A stretch of DNA of 64,000 nt from Catonia carolina (taxonomy: Eukaryota > Arthropoda > Insecta > Hemiptera > Achilidae), in NCBI GenBank assembly GCA_035578175.1, contig JAQMRL010000002.1, positions 129,396,171-129,460,170 of the forward strand, read 5' to 3'. Of this stretch, positions 61,901-62,234 are shown one piece after another. The translations under genes were made by a program, and so were the position numbers. A model generated the notes under the pieces. It did no database searches and had not been told where the DNA came from. It saw nothing but the letters and a program-made list of their open reading frames with translations. Position 1 is the first letter of the stretch. Each line of letters begins with the position of its first letter.

Positions 61901-62132
61901 TTCTATATTCATCCAAACACATGATGTGTAATGACATGTTAATAAGCTACAATGAATTATGTTCATCGATGCAATGTACTCGCATACACATGAAAACTAA
62001 CAGACCTTTATATTGTTTTCCTTATGATGAAAATCCTCCGGATCGCTTTTGTTTAACATTATAATTTTAGCTATAGTTTCCAGAGATACTTCAGGTACTG
62101 GCGCCCAGTAAGCCAAATTAAATCCTCCCATG
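8647..62132 (-). CDS. ABCA-subfamily ABC transporter, C-terminal part (15 exons, partial)
   Basis: This is the 3' part of an ABC subfamily A full transporter, a membrane protein that moves lipids using ATP. The exons are 62006-62132, 60617-60792, 57556-57733, 53648-53763, 49938-50082, 45943-46066, 44949-45097, 42219-42332, 36615-36734, 32071-32268, 29188-29322, 27050-27246, 21225-21468, 18132-18237 and 8647-8672. All have AG acceptors and GT donors on the minus strand. Phases agree at every junction, giving 717 codons and then a stop. Domain order is membrane domain 2 (residues about 43-338), linker with [11 protein letters not shown], nucleotide-binding domain 2 (about 377-592) and the ABCA C-terminal region. 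Membrane-domain wording resembles ABCA1/2/4/7 more than ABCA3. Full family proteins run to roughly 1,700-2,300 residues, so the N-terminal half should lie beyond 64,000. The introns are loaded with transposons. Exon calls are by eye. The last exon is the weakest. Confidence 0.9.
8777..8932 (-). mobile_element. tRNA-derived SINE with perfect 13-bp target duplication
   Basis: The target duplication TTACTGCTCTTGA is at 8764-8776 and 8933-8945. On the minus strand the head has GGTTCAACGTGCTTGCC and a perfect B box GGGTTCGAATCCC. The body contains GTCTGCATTAGCAGTAATT and ends in an A run. The same body occurs at 56724-56835, and a diverged form is at 50241 and 51460. Confidence 0.85.
9120..9700 (+). 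pseudogene. Decayed LINE reverse transcriptase tail
   Basis: Frame-shifting translation gives RIRNDD-like, [24 protein letters not shown] and [15 protein letters not shown]. This is the order seen in the C-terminal zone of RTE-like and related reverse transcriptases (RRVRNED...WAGHIAR...GRPxxRW). Stops and frameshifts are frequent. Confidence 0.45.
10020..10260 (+). pseudogene. LINE 3' end fragment
   Basis: The translation ends [11 protein letters not shown], the GRPxKRWxD motif that closes many non-LTR reverse transcriptase frames. The surrounding frame is broken. Confidence 0.4.
10261..11049. other. AT-rich stretch, nothing recognised
   Basis: No coding frame or repeat ends could be supported. 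Confidence 0.35.
11050..11345 (-). pseudogene. LINE reverse transcriptase C-terminal fragment
   Basis: A 69-codon open piece reads [20 protein letters not shown], then [17 protein letters not shown] and [20 protein letters not shown]. This matches the (W/V)GHxLRH...EGKxEGxxxRGRPRxxYL...AxDRxxW pattern at the end of non-LTR reverse transcriptases. The sequence just upstream on the minus strand (KHFTRRR) continues the frame. Confidence 0.6.
11346..13482. other. AT-rich region, nothing recognised
   Basis: The 2.1 kb has short frames only. No protein family, TIR pair or tRNA-like head was found by eye. Confidence 0.35.
13483..14475. mobile_element. piggyBac-like element, TTAA and 14-bp inverted ends
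   Basis: TTAA lies at 13479-13482 and 14476-14479, flanking perfect inverted ends CCCTTCAACATGTT. The CCCTT start and TTAA site fit the piggyBac superfamily. The body lacks a piggyBac transposase and instead contains a SINE-like head near 13555 and a mariner remnant, so this is a 993-bp non-autonomous or composite unit. Confidence 0.7.
13885..14230 (+). pseudogene. Mariner transposase remnant inside the piggyBac-like element
   Basis: Broken frames give [20 protein letters not shown], the RGMLxxGVVLxHDNARPHSA box of mariner transposases. Weaker matches to the downstream LxxWLxxQ region follow. No mariner ends are visible. Confidence 0.6.
14659..15459. mobile_element. PIF/Harbinger element, 801 bp, TAA target duplication
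   Basis: TAA at 14656-14658 and 15460-15462 flanks inverted ends of about 34 bp that start GGCTTCTTTT and continue TTCATGGCGGCA. A three-base TWA duplication is typical of PIF/Harbinger. One transposase exon remains inside (14896-15144), and the rest of the transposase is deleted. Confidence 0.8.
14896..15144 (+). pseudogene. Harbinger transposase N-terminal exon
   Basis: The frame reads [20 protein letters not shown], then [20 protein letters not shown] and [14 protein letters not shown]. This is the WVHPIxxxR...EFxxLxxELRxDxxKFFxYFRMSxxxFDELL...EMLxxTLRYL start of PIF/Harbinger transposases. It stops at a GT donor (CAGGTAAGAA), where the intron before the catalytic exons would begin, but no catalytic DDE part follows. 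A stop lies just upstream in RRRK*HWKV. Confidence 0.7.
15640..16050 (-). pseudogene. Uncertain LINE-like remnant
   Basis: On the minus strand, 15640-15760 translates with shifts to a FYLGHII...EEYELV-like piece resembling LINE C-terminal segments. The adjoining 86-codon open frame ([20 protein letters not shown] start) is arginine-rich and matches nothing recognised. It may be chance coding opposite a pyrimidine-rich strand. Confidence 0.3.
16051..16695. other. AT-rich stretch, nothing recognised
   Basis: No feature could be supported. Confidence 0.35.
16696..17065. mobile_element. 370-bp MITE with TA duplication
   Basis: TA at 16694-16695 and 17066-17067 flanks inverted ends reading RAGTGGACGSCAAATAAGCT with few mismatches. 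Size, TA target and absence of coding sequence fit a Tc1/mariner-superfamily MITE. No related full-length element was noticed in the window. Confidence 0.75.
17203..17374 (-). mobile_element. R1 fragment, copy D (microsatellite-side end, internally deleted)
   Basis: Sequence from GAATAAACTACTACTTTCAG to the terminal GGCATGAGAAAAGT matches the end of R1 copies A-C. The (CA)n block has been lost by a deletion joining ATGTCCCTAGTAACATG to GGCCTGAAAACG. Confidence 0.65.
17375..18131. other. ABCA intron, AT-rich, nothing else recognised
   Basis: No coding or repeat signal could be supported. A short inverted pair (ATAGCTATAATTTTAAATAG) lies near 17902-17926. Confidence 0.35.
18132..18237 (-). CDS. 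ABCA exon: VFIQFA and basic/cysteine-rich tail (residues 675-710)
   Basis: The exon begins [20 protein letters not shown], completing the [13 protein letters not shown] motif of the previous exon. It ends in a cysteine-rich stretch ([11 protein letters not shown]) plus one base at gtaagt. Intron retention would add only KSVCCRY before a stop, so most of the tail is certain whichever 3' end is used. Confidence 0.85.
18298..18486. repeat. Palindromic MITE-like inverted repeat in an ABCA intron
   Basis: Arms of about 50 bp (18298-18347 and 18438-18486) share AATTTCACTAACCTTCTTTT in opposite orientation, with a loop of about 90 bp. The element starts about 60 bp upstream of the exon at 18132-18237. 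It carries no coding sequence. Confidence 0.7.
19086..20206. mobile_element. PIF/Harbinger-type element with accessory-ORF remnant, TTA duplication
   Basis: TTA at 19083-19085 and 20207-20209 flanks inverted ends of about 45 bp (TGTGGTTTCGTTTGT/TGCGGTTTTGTTTGT, then ATCATCGCATGSGATTACTG). Inside, the minus strand encodes an N-terminal piece like the accessory DNA-binding protein of Harbinger elements. No transposase is left. It differs in both ends and content from the element at 14.7 kb. Confidence 0.75.
19803..20018 (-). pseudogene. MADF/SANT-like accessory ORF N-terminus of a Harbinger element
   Basis: From ATG at 20016-20018 the frame reads [20 protein letters not shown] and [20 protein letters not shown], then [13 protein letters not shown] start with an acidic patch, then LIELVxxxPxLYDPxxxxYxxxxxRxxxWxxIxxxLG, is the MADF-type DNA-binding pattern used by the second Harbinger protein. 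The frame ends after 71 codons, so the protein is truncated. Confidence 0.5.
20310..20525 (+). mobile_element. 3' end of a LINE-A copy with (GAA)n tail
   Basis: One frame reads HRENA- and, overlapping, [20 protein letters not shown], matching the ERMPxERIPLxVxxY zone of LINE-A. The terminal non-coding stretch GAACAGGCAGGAGCCTATCC and the GAAGAAGAAG tail correspond to the 3' end of the full-length copy at 38.8 kb. It is 5'-truncated. Confidence 0.6.
20990..21112 (-). mobile_element. tRNA-derived SINE, second family
   Basis: The minus strand begins GGTTGGTCTAGTGGTGTAAA, a tRNA A-box context. A CAGCTG...CAGCTG hairpin and a B-box-like GGTTCCATCGTTC follow. A second copy of the head and hairpin is at 45695-45772. 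Confidence 0.5.
21225..21468 (-). CDS. ABCA exon: C-terminal regulatory region (residues 593-674)
   Basis: After tgtttag the first base completes lysine, then [17 protein letters not shown] and, later, [28 protein letters not shown] and [11 protein letters not shown] follow. The LRYQLP...VFxxME...IxDYSxSQTTLE(D/Q)VF series is the conserved region after NBD2 in ABCA proteins. The donor is gtaagt. Confidence 0.92.
21910..22206 (-). repeat. Dispersed repeat R3, copy interrupted by a mariner
   Basis: The segment is the reverse complement of 30665-30985 and 57060-57262. Shared words include TTATCTCCTCTGAGAG and CTTATCAGCATGCCAGGCC-like sequence. The start GTTAGGTCATCAGCCGATAG and GGCTGGTTTGAACC suggest a SINE-like origin. 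The mariner at 22209 inserted at a TA in its terminal AAC/AAT repeat. Confidence 0.6.
22209..23121 (+). mobile_element. Mariner deletion derivative M1, 913 bp
   Basis: TA at 22207-22208 and 23122-23123 flanks ends of about 27 bp containing GGGGGTACCCAAAAG. Translation gives the N-terminal part ([20 protein letters not shown]) and, after an internal deletion, [20 protein letters not shown] and [20 protein letters not shown]. The first catalytic Asp region is missing and several stops are present, so it is non-autonomous. Confidence 0.85.
22632..22985 (+). pseudogene. Mariner transposase fragment with second and third catalytic Asp regions
   Basis: The 117-codon open piece fuses the end of the DNA-binding part ([19 protein letters not shown]) directly to [19 protein letters not shown] and [16 protein letters not shown] wild-type mariner has about 130 residues, including the first catalytic Asp, between these. 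The same junction occurs in M4 at 46.6 kb. Confidence 0.8.
23124..23543. other. Spacer between two DNA transposons
   Basis: At 23273 the words CAGTGGTCACCAACTAGCG resemble a hAT-type terminus, but no partner end or 8-bp duplication was found. Otherwise nothing is recognised. Confidence 0.3.
23544..24900 (+). mobile_element. Intact Tc1/mariner-superfamily transposon M2 (1,357 bp)
   Basis: TA at 23542-23543 and 24901-24902 flanks inverted ends that agree at 27 of 28 bases, including GGGAGCGGCAGATTAACCTG. A single uninterrupted transposase frame fills the middle. Near-identical ends and an undamaged gene point to recent insertion, and the element may be mobile or have been so recently. Confidence 0.92.
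23660..24742 (+). CDS. DDE transposase of M2 (360 residues, intact)
   Basis: The protein catalyses cut-and-paste movement of its own element. Residues 1-60 form an N-terminal domain of the type usually called DUF4817 ([20 protein letters not shown]), and 75-115 a helix-turn-helix ([18 protein letters not shown]). The catalytic part holds Asp158 ([12 protein letters not shown]), Asp252 ([11 protein letters not shown]) and Asp289 ([15 protein letters not shown]). There are 36 residues between the second and third Asp, against 34 in classic mariners. Start choice: this ATG is the first in frame and lies 116 bp inside the left end. Length is normal for the family. There are no stops or frameshifts. 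Confidence 0.92.
   Translation: MEQWSSVHRAFVVETYFKNGDSVVVTQRLFRQHFNVPRRGRIPSRNTINLWVDNFRSTGSALKRKPAGRTRTVRTPANVERVRQAVLQSPSRPARRQAAALQMSDRTVRRILHYDLHFHPYKIAMVQQLLPRDYAQRVTFCEQMIDMMEDETVILMSDEAHFHMDGFVNKQNFRYWSAENPQQLHEHPLHSAKVTVWCAVTKKCVIGPYFFEEGGLTVTVNHERYLRMLESFLIPELKRKRLPIRRIWFQQDGATAHTAHAVMDYLKLKFRDRVISRFGDIAWPARSPDLSVCDYFLWGYLKSKVYINKPRTLEALKEAITQEIASIRTVMLKKVFDNFTSRLEECMARNGHHLTDVIFK
25205..26191 (+). mobile_element. pogo/Tigger-type element remnant, TA duplication
   Basis: TA at 25203-25204 and 26192-26193 flanks imperfect ends CAGTAAACCCTCGATATA and, reversed, CAGTAGGTCCTTGACTTA. CAGTAGAxCCTCGAT is the usual start of Tigger elements. Near 25770-25850 a frame reads [18 protein letters not shown], the start of a pogo/Tigger DNA-binding domain. 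The rest of the transposase is absent. Confidence 0.65.
26380..26645 (+). pseudogene. Remnant of a DDE-transposase-like N-terminus
   Basis: Two frames joined by a shift read [20 protein letters not shown] and then [19 protein letters not shown] and [14 protein letters not shown]. This is the EKAxVxNVxxxFKKE...EVxxLTAxxTGVSxSTVxxILxExKxTGKLxTPG pattern of IS630-like transposase N-termini. No catalytic segment follows. Confidence 0.4.
26646..27049. other. ABCA intron next to the Walker B exon, nothing recognised
   Basis: AT-rich sequence with no supported feature. Confidence 0.35.
27050..27246 (-). CDS. ABCA exon: Walker B, D-loop and H-loop (residues 528-593)
   Basis: [16 protein letters not shown] gives the Walker B acid, catalytic glutamate and D-loop. 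[16 protein letters not shown] holds the switch histidine near residue 561. The exon ends in SSQHLKN plus two bases of a lysine codon at gtaagt. All catalytic elements of this ATP-binding domain are intact. Confidence 0.95.
27356..27486 (+). mobile_element. tRNA-derived SINE abutting R1 copy B
   Basis: The head reads GTGGTACAGTGGCAGAACAC (A box) and GGGTTTCATTCCCAG (B box). The body includes AACAGCTAATCCAGTGTTAA and ends in an A/G-rich tail directly before R1 starts at 27489. Confidence 0.55.
27489..28399 (-). mobile_element. Helentron-like repeat R1, copy B
   Basis: The repeat starts AATCTGGTGTGAGACACTC and carries ACTTTCTCTTGCC. It shares the whole core with copies A and C, has a short CACACACACA tract near 28253, and ends GGCAAGAGAAAC at 28384-28395. 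It lies in the ABCA intron between the Walker B and signature exons. Confidence 0.75.
28400..29187. other. ABCA intron, nothing recognised
   Basis: AT-rich sequence. No coding or repeat signal could be supported. Confidence 0.35.
29188..29322 (-). CDS. ABCA exon: ABC signature and start of Walker B (residues 483-527)
   Basis: This exon carries the signature [15 protein letters not shown] (LSGG at residues 504-507) and ends PPLIFL, the hydrophobic strand of Walker B. The donor is gtacta, which is weaker than the others but gives an exact join to DEPTSGMDP in the next exon. Reading through would add unrelated residues and lose Walker B. Confidence 0.93.
29323..30664. other. ABCA intron, nothing recognised
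   Basis: AT-rich sequence of about 1.3 kb with short frames only. Confidence 0.35.
30665..30985 (+). repeat. Dispersed repeat R3
   Basis: It shares long matches with 57060-57262 in the same orientation (CAGAGGAGATAACTCTGA, GATAAGAAACAGAACT, TTGTAGCCCT) and with 21910-22206 in reverse. A tRNA-like piece (AGGTCAATAGCCGAAAGGCT, then GGTTTAC) occurs at its start. Confidence 0.65.
31540..31745 (-). pseudogene. Jockey-clade LINE reverse transcriptase fragment
   Basis: The minus strand reads [20 protein letters not shown], then [20 protein letters not shown]. This follows the KLLLYKxxLKPIWxYGxQLWGxAxxSNxxxLQRFQxKVLR pattern at the end of Jockey-type reverse transcriptases. The related plus-strand copy is at 50655-50865. 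Confidence 0.6.
32071..32268 (-). CDS. ABCA exon: Q-loop region (residues 417-482)
   Basis: [20 protein letters not shown] opens the exon, and [10 protein letters not shown] follows, with the Q-loop glutamine near residue 452. [17 protein letters not shown] is the usual helical-subdomain start. The exon is 66 codons, phase 0 at both ends, with cag acceptor and gtaagt donor. Confidence 0.95.
32735..33150 (-). pseudogene. pogo/Tigger transposase C-terminal remnant
   Basis: Broken minus-strand frames give [15 protein letters not shown] and [20 protein letters not shown] followed by [12 protein letters not shown]. The LLxxxRxxAxxKRxxxxxQxxLTxFF ending is usual for Tigger/Jerky-like transposases. 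Catalytic residues are not present. Confidence 0.4.
33200..33250. repeat. (TAA)n microsatellite
   Basis: About 16 copies of a TAA/AAT unit form the left flank of a LINE fragment whose own 3' end also runs into (AAT)n near 34030. The LINE may have targeted, or been primed on, such a tract. Confidence 0.9.
33251..34046 (+). mobile_element. 5'-truncated LINE-B with (AAT)n tail
   Basis: The first part reads [20 protein letters not shown], followed after one frameshift near 33425-33440 by [20 protein letters not shown]. The rest is the open frame 33487-33990. AAT repeats flank both sides. It differs from LINE-A in sequence and tail. Confidence 0.7.
33487..33990 (+). pseudogene. LINE-B reverse transcriptase C-terminus (167 codons open)
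   Basis: The open piece begins [20 protein letters not shown] and runs through [17 protein letters not shown] and [20 protein letters not shown] to a lysine-rich end. These correspond to the LYxxExxxL...RRIxRxIxG...RRLxFxGHIxRxxxxRLT segment of non-LTR reverse transcriptases. The polymerase core is missing. Confidence 0.7.
34378..34920 (-). mobile_element. Candidate solo LTR
   Basis: On the minus strand the segment starts TGTTATTCTATTTCACTTTC and ends AGTGTCACA. It has a TATA box (CCTATATAAAG, plus 34732-34742) and, about 280 bp later, AATAAA. The TG...CA ends, size and promoter/poly(A) spacing fit an LTR. No clear 4-6 bp target duplication or second LTR was seen, so the call is tentative. 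Confidence 0.35.
34921..35550. other. ABCA intron, nothing recognised
   Basis: AT-rich. No feature could be supported. Confidence 0.35.
35551..36519 (-). mobile_element. Helentron-like repeat R1, copy C
   Basis: The repeat starts AATCTGGTGTAAAACACTC with subterminal ACTTCCTCTTGCC. It matches copies A and B along its length, has a mixed CG/CA tract at 36331-36374, and ends GGCAAGAGAAAGT at 36502-36514. It lies in the intron just downstream of the Walker A exon. Confidence 0.8.
36615..36734 (-). CDS. ABCA exon: Walker A of nucleotide-binding domain 2 (residues 377-416)
   Basis: This 40-codon, phase-0 exon holds [19 protein letters not shown]. The Walker A motif GLNGAGKTT is intact, including the ATP-binding lysine and threonine, at residues 405-413. 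The acceptor is tctcag and the donor is gtatgt. A Helentron-like repeat ends about 95 bp away in the downstream intron. Confidence 0.95.
36735..37929. other. ABCA intron, AT-rich with a short A run
   Basis: An A run of about 19 lies near 36945-36962. No gene or repeat end is recognised. Confidence 0.35.
38120..38798 (+). pseudogene. Mariner M3 transposase catalytic region, broken
   Basis: All three catalytic Asp regions can be seen across frames: [14 protein letters not shown] (first), [10 protein letters not shown] (second) and [20 protein letters not shown] (third). The usual end follows ([17 protein letters not shown] to [12 protein letters not shown]). Frameshifts and stops disable it. 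The DNA-binding half has been replaced by the inverted 3' end. Confidence 0.8.
39120..40811 (-). pseudogene. LINE-A reverse transcriptase domain, several frameshifts
   Basis: Pieces in order are [115 protein letters not shown] and [20 protein letters not shown]. The fingers, FxDFxKAFD box and F/YADD box are all recognisable but spread over at least four frames. The copy is dead. Confidence 0.85.
40808..41891 (-). pseudogene. LINE-A endonuclease domain (APE type), frameshifted
   Basis: The N-terminal frame has [20 protein letters not shown] and VITETKKK. After a shift come [31 protein letters not shown] and [10 protein letters not shown]. These are the Asn, Glu, Asp-x-Asn and Ser-Asp-His signatures of apurinic-type endonucleases that nick target DNA for priming. 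The break lies between 41338 and 41403. Confidence 0.8.
42219..42332 (-). CDS. ABCA exon: linker to nucleotide-binding domain 2 (residues 339-376)
   Basis: The exon encodes [20 protein letters not shown], followed by a short charged stretch and LVIDDLFK. The D-DVKAERxRV motif is the usual cytosolic linker that leads into the second ATP-binding domain of ABCA proteins. The exon is exactly 38 codons with both boundaries in phase 0. It lies 59 bp beyond the end of a mariner split by a LINE. Confidence 0.9.
42333..43201. other. ABCA intron, nothing recognised
   Basis: AT-rich. No supported feature before the foldback element. Confidence 0.35.
43202..44715. mobile_element. Foldback element (1.5 kb) with partially duplicated right arm
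   Basis: TA at 43200-43201 and 44716-44717 flanks the element. Its ends share GTTCACTGTTTCAAYCAGTC and CACTGTGATCACGGTGACAG in opposite orientation. The left arm (about 43302-43725) pairs almost perfectly with 43801-44235 around a 75-bp loop. The right side then repeats part of the arm in tandem (about 44236-44622) before the terminal sequence. Arms contain (GA)n/(TC)n. No coding frame is credible. Confidence 0.8.
43596..43634. repeat. (GA)n tract in left arm, mirrored by (TC)n at 43890-43936
   Basis: Near-pure GA repeats here and the complementary TC repeats in the right arm are part of the foldback arms. They produce the serine/leucine-rich spurious frames on both strands. Confidence 0.9.
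44949..45097 (-). CDS. ABCA exon: last helix of membrane domain 2 (residues 289-338)
   Basis: The translation gives [20 protein letters not shown] then [20 protein letters not shown]. The W-x-x-LGRN pattern followed by one long hydrophobic helix and a basic end (RRK) marks the exit from the membrane. The acceptor is tcatag and the donor is gtaagt. The exon starts about 230 bp from the end of the large foldback element in the same intron. Confidence 0.9.
45440..45610. other. Cluster of short palindromes and TGACC/GGTCA words
   Basis: Within 170 bp there are GACTGATCAGTC, AGTCACGTGACT and CACTTGACCGG-like palindromes and about eight GGTCA or TGACC words. This lies in an ABCA intron. The cluster could be repeat debris or a regulatory segment, and nothing proves either. 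Confidence 0.3.
45695..45772 (-). mobile_element. tRNA-derived SINE fragment, second family
   Basis: The minus strand reads AGGTTGGTCTAGAGGTAAAG followed by the CAGCTGTTTCACAGCTG hairpin, matching 20990-21112. Confidence 0.45.
45943..46066 (-). CDS. ABCA exon: [14 protein letters not shown] segment (residues 248-288)
   Basis: [20 protein letters not shown] opens the exon after tttcag. The [17 protein letters not shown] pattern is a conserved ABCA amphipathic and membrane segment. The donor gtaagt splits a codon after its first base, and the next exon completes an aspartate. Confidence 0.9.
46108..46232. mobile_element. Two R1 end fragments joined, copy H
   Basis: 46114-46180 matches the microsatellite-side end of R1 in plus orientation (ACTTTCTATTGTCCTATAT). 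46187-46232 matches the hairpin-side end in minus orientation (ATCTGGTGTGAAACACTCAC). The core is missing and the two ends point in opposite senses, so a rearrangement or two insertions are involved. Confidence 0.55.
46233..46993 (+). mobile_element. Mariner deletion derivative M4, 5'-truncated
   Basis: The right end TTTCTTTTGGGTACCCTTTC with TA at 46994-46995 matches M1. The left end has been lost at the join with R1 copy H. Coding pieces are [40 protein letters not shown] and [20 protein letters not shown]. The same internal deletion as in M1 is present. Confidence 0.8.
46587..46934 (+). pseudogene. Mariner M4 transposase C-terminal fragment
   Basis: The 115-codon open piece includes [11 protein letters not shown] (second Asp), [19 protein letters not shown] (third Asp) and a normal end ([17 protein letters not shown]). 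In M4 the DN pair of HHDNAP has become DK. It lacks the first catalytic Asp region. Confidence 0.8.
46996..48289. other. ABCA intron, nothing recognised
   Basis: AT-rich 1.3 kb. A TTAACCCTTATACCTGTG start at 48253 resembles a piggyBac-type end, but no partner was found. Confidence 0.35.
48290..48385 (-). mobile_element. R1 end fragment, copy E
   Basis: The segment GGAACTCAATTTCAAAAAAT to CATATAGGGTAAGAAAAAAT matches the microsatellite-side end of R1. It directly precedes transposon M5. Confidence 0.5.
48419..49760 (+). mobile_element. Tc1/mariner-superfamily transposon M5 (1,342 bp), full length
   Basis: TA at 48417-48418 and 49761-49762 flanks inverted ends starting ACGGGTGTT and continuing GGACGCACTTCGAAGTTT. 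One transposase frame runs through the element with two in-frame stops. It is a distant relative of M2. Confidence 0.9.
48596..49630 (+). pseudogene. M5 transposase, single frame with two stop codons
   Basis: From ATG ([15 protein letters not shown]) to TAA-type end the frame has 344 codons. It is broken only by TAG at 48674-48676 and TGA at 49070-49072. The helix-turn-helix lies near [20 protein letters not shown]. Catalytic residues are in [20 protein letters not shown] and [16 protein letters not shown], with 33 residues between the second and third Asp. There is no frameshift, so decay is recent or limited. Confidence 0.88.
49938..50082 (-). CDS. ABCA exon: TPLMYP membrane segment (residues 200-247)
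   Basis: The acceptor gtttcag is followed by one base that completes glycine, then [20 protein letters not shown]. The TPLMYPxSFxFxxPS motif is strongly diagnostic of ABCA membrane domain 2. A second hydrophobic helix ([20 protein letters not shown]) follows, and then acidic FEDE at a gttagc donor. Confidence 0.9.
50241..50384 (-). mobile_element. tRNA-derived SINE, copy identical to 51460-51603
   Basis: The minus strand starts GCCTGTGGTGTAGTGGTCAG (A box). It has GTTTGATTTCCCGG as the B-box-like part and the shared body TGTCTGTATTAGCAGTTATT. All 144 bp are identical to the copy 1.2 kb away. Confidence 0.75.
50655..50865 (+). pseudogene. Jockey-clade LINE reverse transcriptase fragment
   Basis: The frame reads [20 protein letters not shown], then [20 protein letters not shown], a decayed KLLLYKxVLKPIWxYGxQLWG segment. 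It is related to 31540-31745 on the other strand. Confidence 0.55.
51362..52084. mobile_element. TIR element nested in mariner M7
   Basis: Inverted ends AATGAGGACTTGAATGGAAT and, reversed, AATGAGGAGTTGAATGAAAT, each followed by AAGGGC, interrupt the mariner transposase between RGMLTPG and VLIYDN. It is about 720 bp, has no coding frame and contains a SINE. The target duplication could not be defined, so the superfamily is open. Confidence 0.6.
51460..51603 (-). mobile_element. tRNA-derived SINE, identical to 50241-50384
   Basis: The 144 bp is identical to the nearby copy. The T-rich sequence just left of it on the plus strand is the A tail of the minus-strand SINE. It sits inside the element nested in M7. 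Confidence 0.75.
52458..53469. other. ABCA intron, nothing recognised
   Basis: AT-rich. No supported feature. Confidence 0.35.
53470..53587. repeat. Tandem duplication, two copies of 59 bp
   Basis: The unit containing CATCATCCACTCAGCTTTAA and ATACCACTAATACCACACG is repeated once with an exact 59-bp period. Smaller ATACCACTA words repeat within it. It lies 60 bp from the ABCA exon at 53648. Confidence 0.85.
53648..53763 (-). CDS. ABCA exon: transmembrane helices with [15 protein letters not shown] (residues 161-199)
   Basis: This short exon was found by translation between neighbouring ABCA exons. A long polypyrimidine tract and cag precede [20 protein letters not shown]. The exon ends in LLMLYG, one base short of the glycine codon, at gtaaat. 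It aligns in order with the ABCA segment between WDM and TPLMYP. It is too short and too broken by introns to stand out as an open frame. Confidence 0.85.
53764..54624. other. ABCA intron, nothing recognised
   Basis: AT-rich. No supported feature. Confidence 0.35.
54627..56275 (+). mobile_element. Mariner M6, decayed and interrupted by a TTAA MITE
   Basis: TA at 54625-54626 and 56276-56277 flanks inverted ends that include GAGGTGTGG and AATTAAA. Without the insert it is about 0.9 kb. Frames show [21 protein letters not shown] spanning the insertion point, then [20 protein letters not shown] and YSPDLAP-like and C-terminal pieces. An internal deletion has removed the first catalytic part. The ends resemble those of M3. 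Confidence 0.8.
54974..55708. mobile_element. TTAA-flanked MITE, copy 2 (735 bp, uninterrupted)
   Basis: TTAA at 54970-54973 and 55709-55712 is a clean target duplication inside mariner M6. The ends are GGGGAGATGGC and, reversed, GGGGAGACTG. The left 27 bp is a small palindrome (GGGGAGATGGC-ACGAT-GCC...). It is the reverse complement of the body of copy 1 at 4708-6610. There is no coding capacity. Confidence 0.85.
56724..56835 (+). mobile_element. 5'-truncated SINE with 10-bp target duplication
   Basis: TTGAATTTCA at 56714-56723 and 56836-56845 flanks the copy. The body ATTCAGGCACGGCATACTTT to GTCTGCATTAGCAGTAATTG and the A-rich tail match the minus-strand SINE at 8777-8932, beginning within the B box. 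Confidence 0.85.
57060..57262 (+). repeat. Dispersed repeat R3, truncated copy
   Basis: It matches the second half of 30665-30985 (CAGAGGAGATAACTCTGA through TTGTAGCCCTAGAACTAGCA). It lies in the intron about 300 bp from the exon at 57556. Confidence 0.65.
57556..57733 (-). CDS. ABCA exon: first helices of membrane domain 2 (residues 101-160)
   Basis: The protein shows a hydrophobic stretch ([15 protein letters not shown]), then the conserved ABCA segment [19 protein letters not shown], and then [10 protein letters not shown]. The acceptor is ttgcag. Choosing GCAACAG as exon sequence, rather than the later cag, gives the phase that completes the split leucine codon. The donor is gtaatt. This part sits in the plasma or internal membrane. 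Confidence 0.9.
57740..58194. other. ABCA intron, nothing recognised
   Basis: AT-rich. The 73-codon open frame at 57869-58090 has no recognisable family and no supporting context. Confidence 0.35.
58235..58250 (-). promoter_or_regulatory. Histone-type mRNA 3' stem-loop 1
   Basis: On the minus strand AAACGGCCCTTTTCAGGGCC is followed by ACGAAAAA. The GGCCCTTTTCAGGGCC core has the 6-bp stem and 4-base loop of replication-dependent histone mRNAs, and the AC/A flanks fit as well. Confidence 0.55.
58292..58307 (-). promoter_or_regulatory. Histone-type mRNA 3' stem-loop 2
   Basis: The core is identical to stem-loop 1, with CACC before and ATCAACC after on the minus strand. It begins 57 bp from the first. 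Confidence 0.5.
58328..58343 (-). promoter_or_regulatory. Histone-type mRNA 3' stem-loop 3
   Basis: The minus strand reads CGACGGCCCTTCTCAGGACC followed by AACT. The core GGCCCTTCTCAGGACC keeps base pairing with a G-U-tolerant change and the allowed TTCT loop variant. It begins 36 bp from the second. Confidence 0.5.
59144..59659. mobile_element. pogo/Tigger-type MITE, 516 bp
   Basis: TA at 59142-59143 and 59660-59661 flanks ends AAGTAGAACTTCGGTAATCC and, reversed, CAGTAGAGCATCAATAATTT, the CAGTAGAxCxTCxxTAAT start of Tigger elements. A second internal match is ATCCAGATTA/TAATCTGGAT. No transposase is present. Confidence 0.65.
59663..60420. other. ABCA intron, nothing recognised
   Basis: AT-rich. 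A TTAACCCTGGGAGC start at 59940 resembles a piggyBac end but has no partner. Confidence 0.35.
60429..60483. promoter_or_regulatory. Two direct copies of TGACGTTCTAGAA
   Basis: TGACGTTCTAGAAT and TGACGTTCTAGAAC flank a GC-rich GAGCAGCAGCGAGC centre. TTCTAGAA is a paired heat-shock-element half-site and TGACGT a CRE-like core. No gene start is visible nearby, so function is unproven. Confidence 0.25.
60617..60792 (-). CDS. ABCA exon: WYNNKGW loop segment (residues 43-100)
   Basis: The acceptor ctttcag precedes [20 protein letters not shown] and the donor is gtaagt. The WxNNKGWH/A-x-LNxxNN pattern and the following [11 protein letters not shown] are hallmarks of the ABCA loop just before the second transmembrane bundle. 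The exon ends two bases into a leucine codon, which the next exon completes. Confidence 0.9.
60793..62005. other. ABCA intron, nothing recognised
   Basis: About 1.2 kb of AT-rich sequence. No supported feature. Confidence 0.35.
62006..62132 (-). CDS. ABCA exon: extracellular loop before membrane domain 2 (residues 1-42 of this part)
   Basis: This exon is bounded by a tttcag acceptor and a GT donor. It opens with one base that completes a codon from an exon outside or unseen in the window. Its product starts [13 protein letters not shown] and ends KENNIK, and it belongs to the large extracellular loop that precedes the second membrane domain. The internal ATG at the exon start is not a translation start, because the acceptor and phase show an upstream exon. 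This is the most 5' exon that can be supported here. Confidence 0.75.
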
Positions 62133-62234
62133 CTGAAATAAACAATGAAAATTTCAATTTAATTATTAACGCAATCTGGTATATGAGTGATTAGGTTATA
62201 CATATTAATGTTCTAAAACCATGATGATTTTTTT

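Noticed and set aside
62131..62132. ATG at the start of the 62006-62132 exon as the ABCA start codon
   Set aside because: It directly follows a good acceptor with a split codon. The protein lacks the N-terminal half and upstream loop expected of ABCA proteins, so earlier exons must exist.
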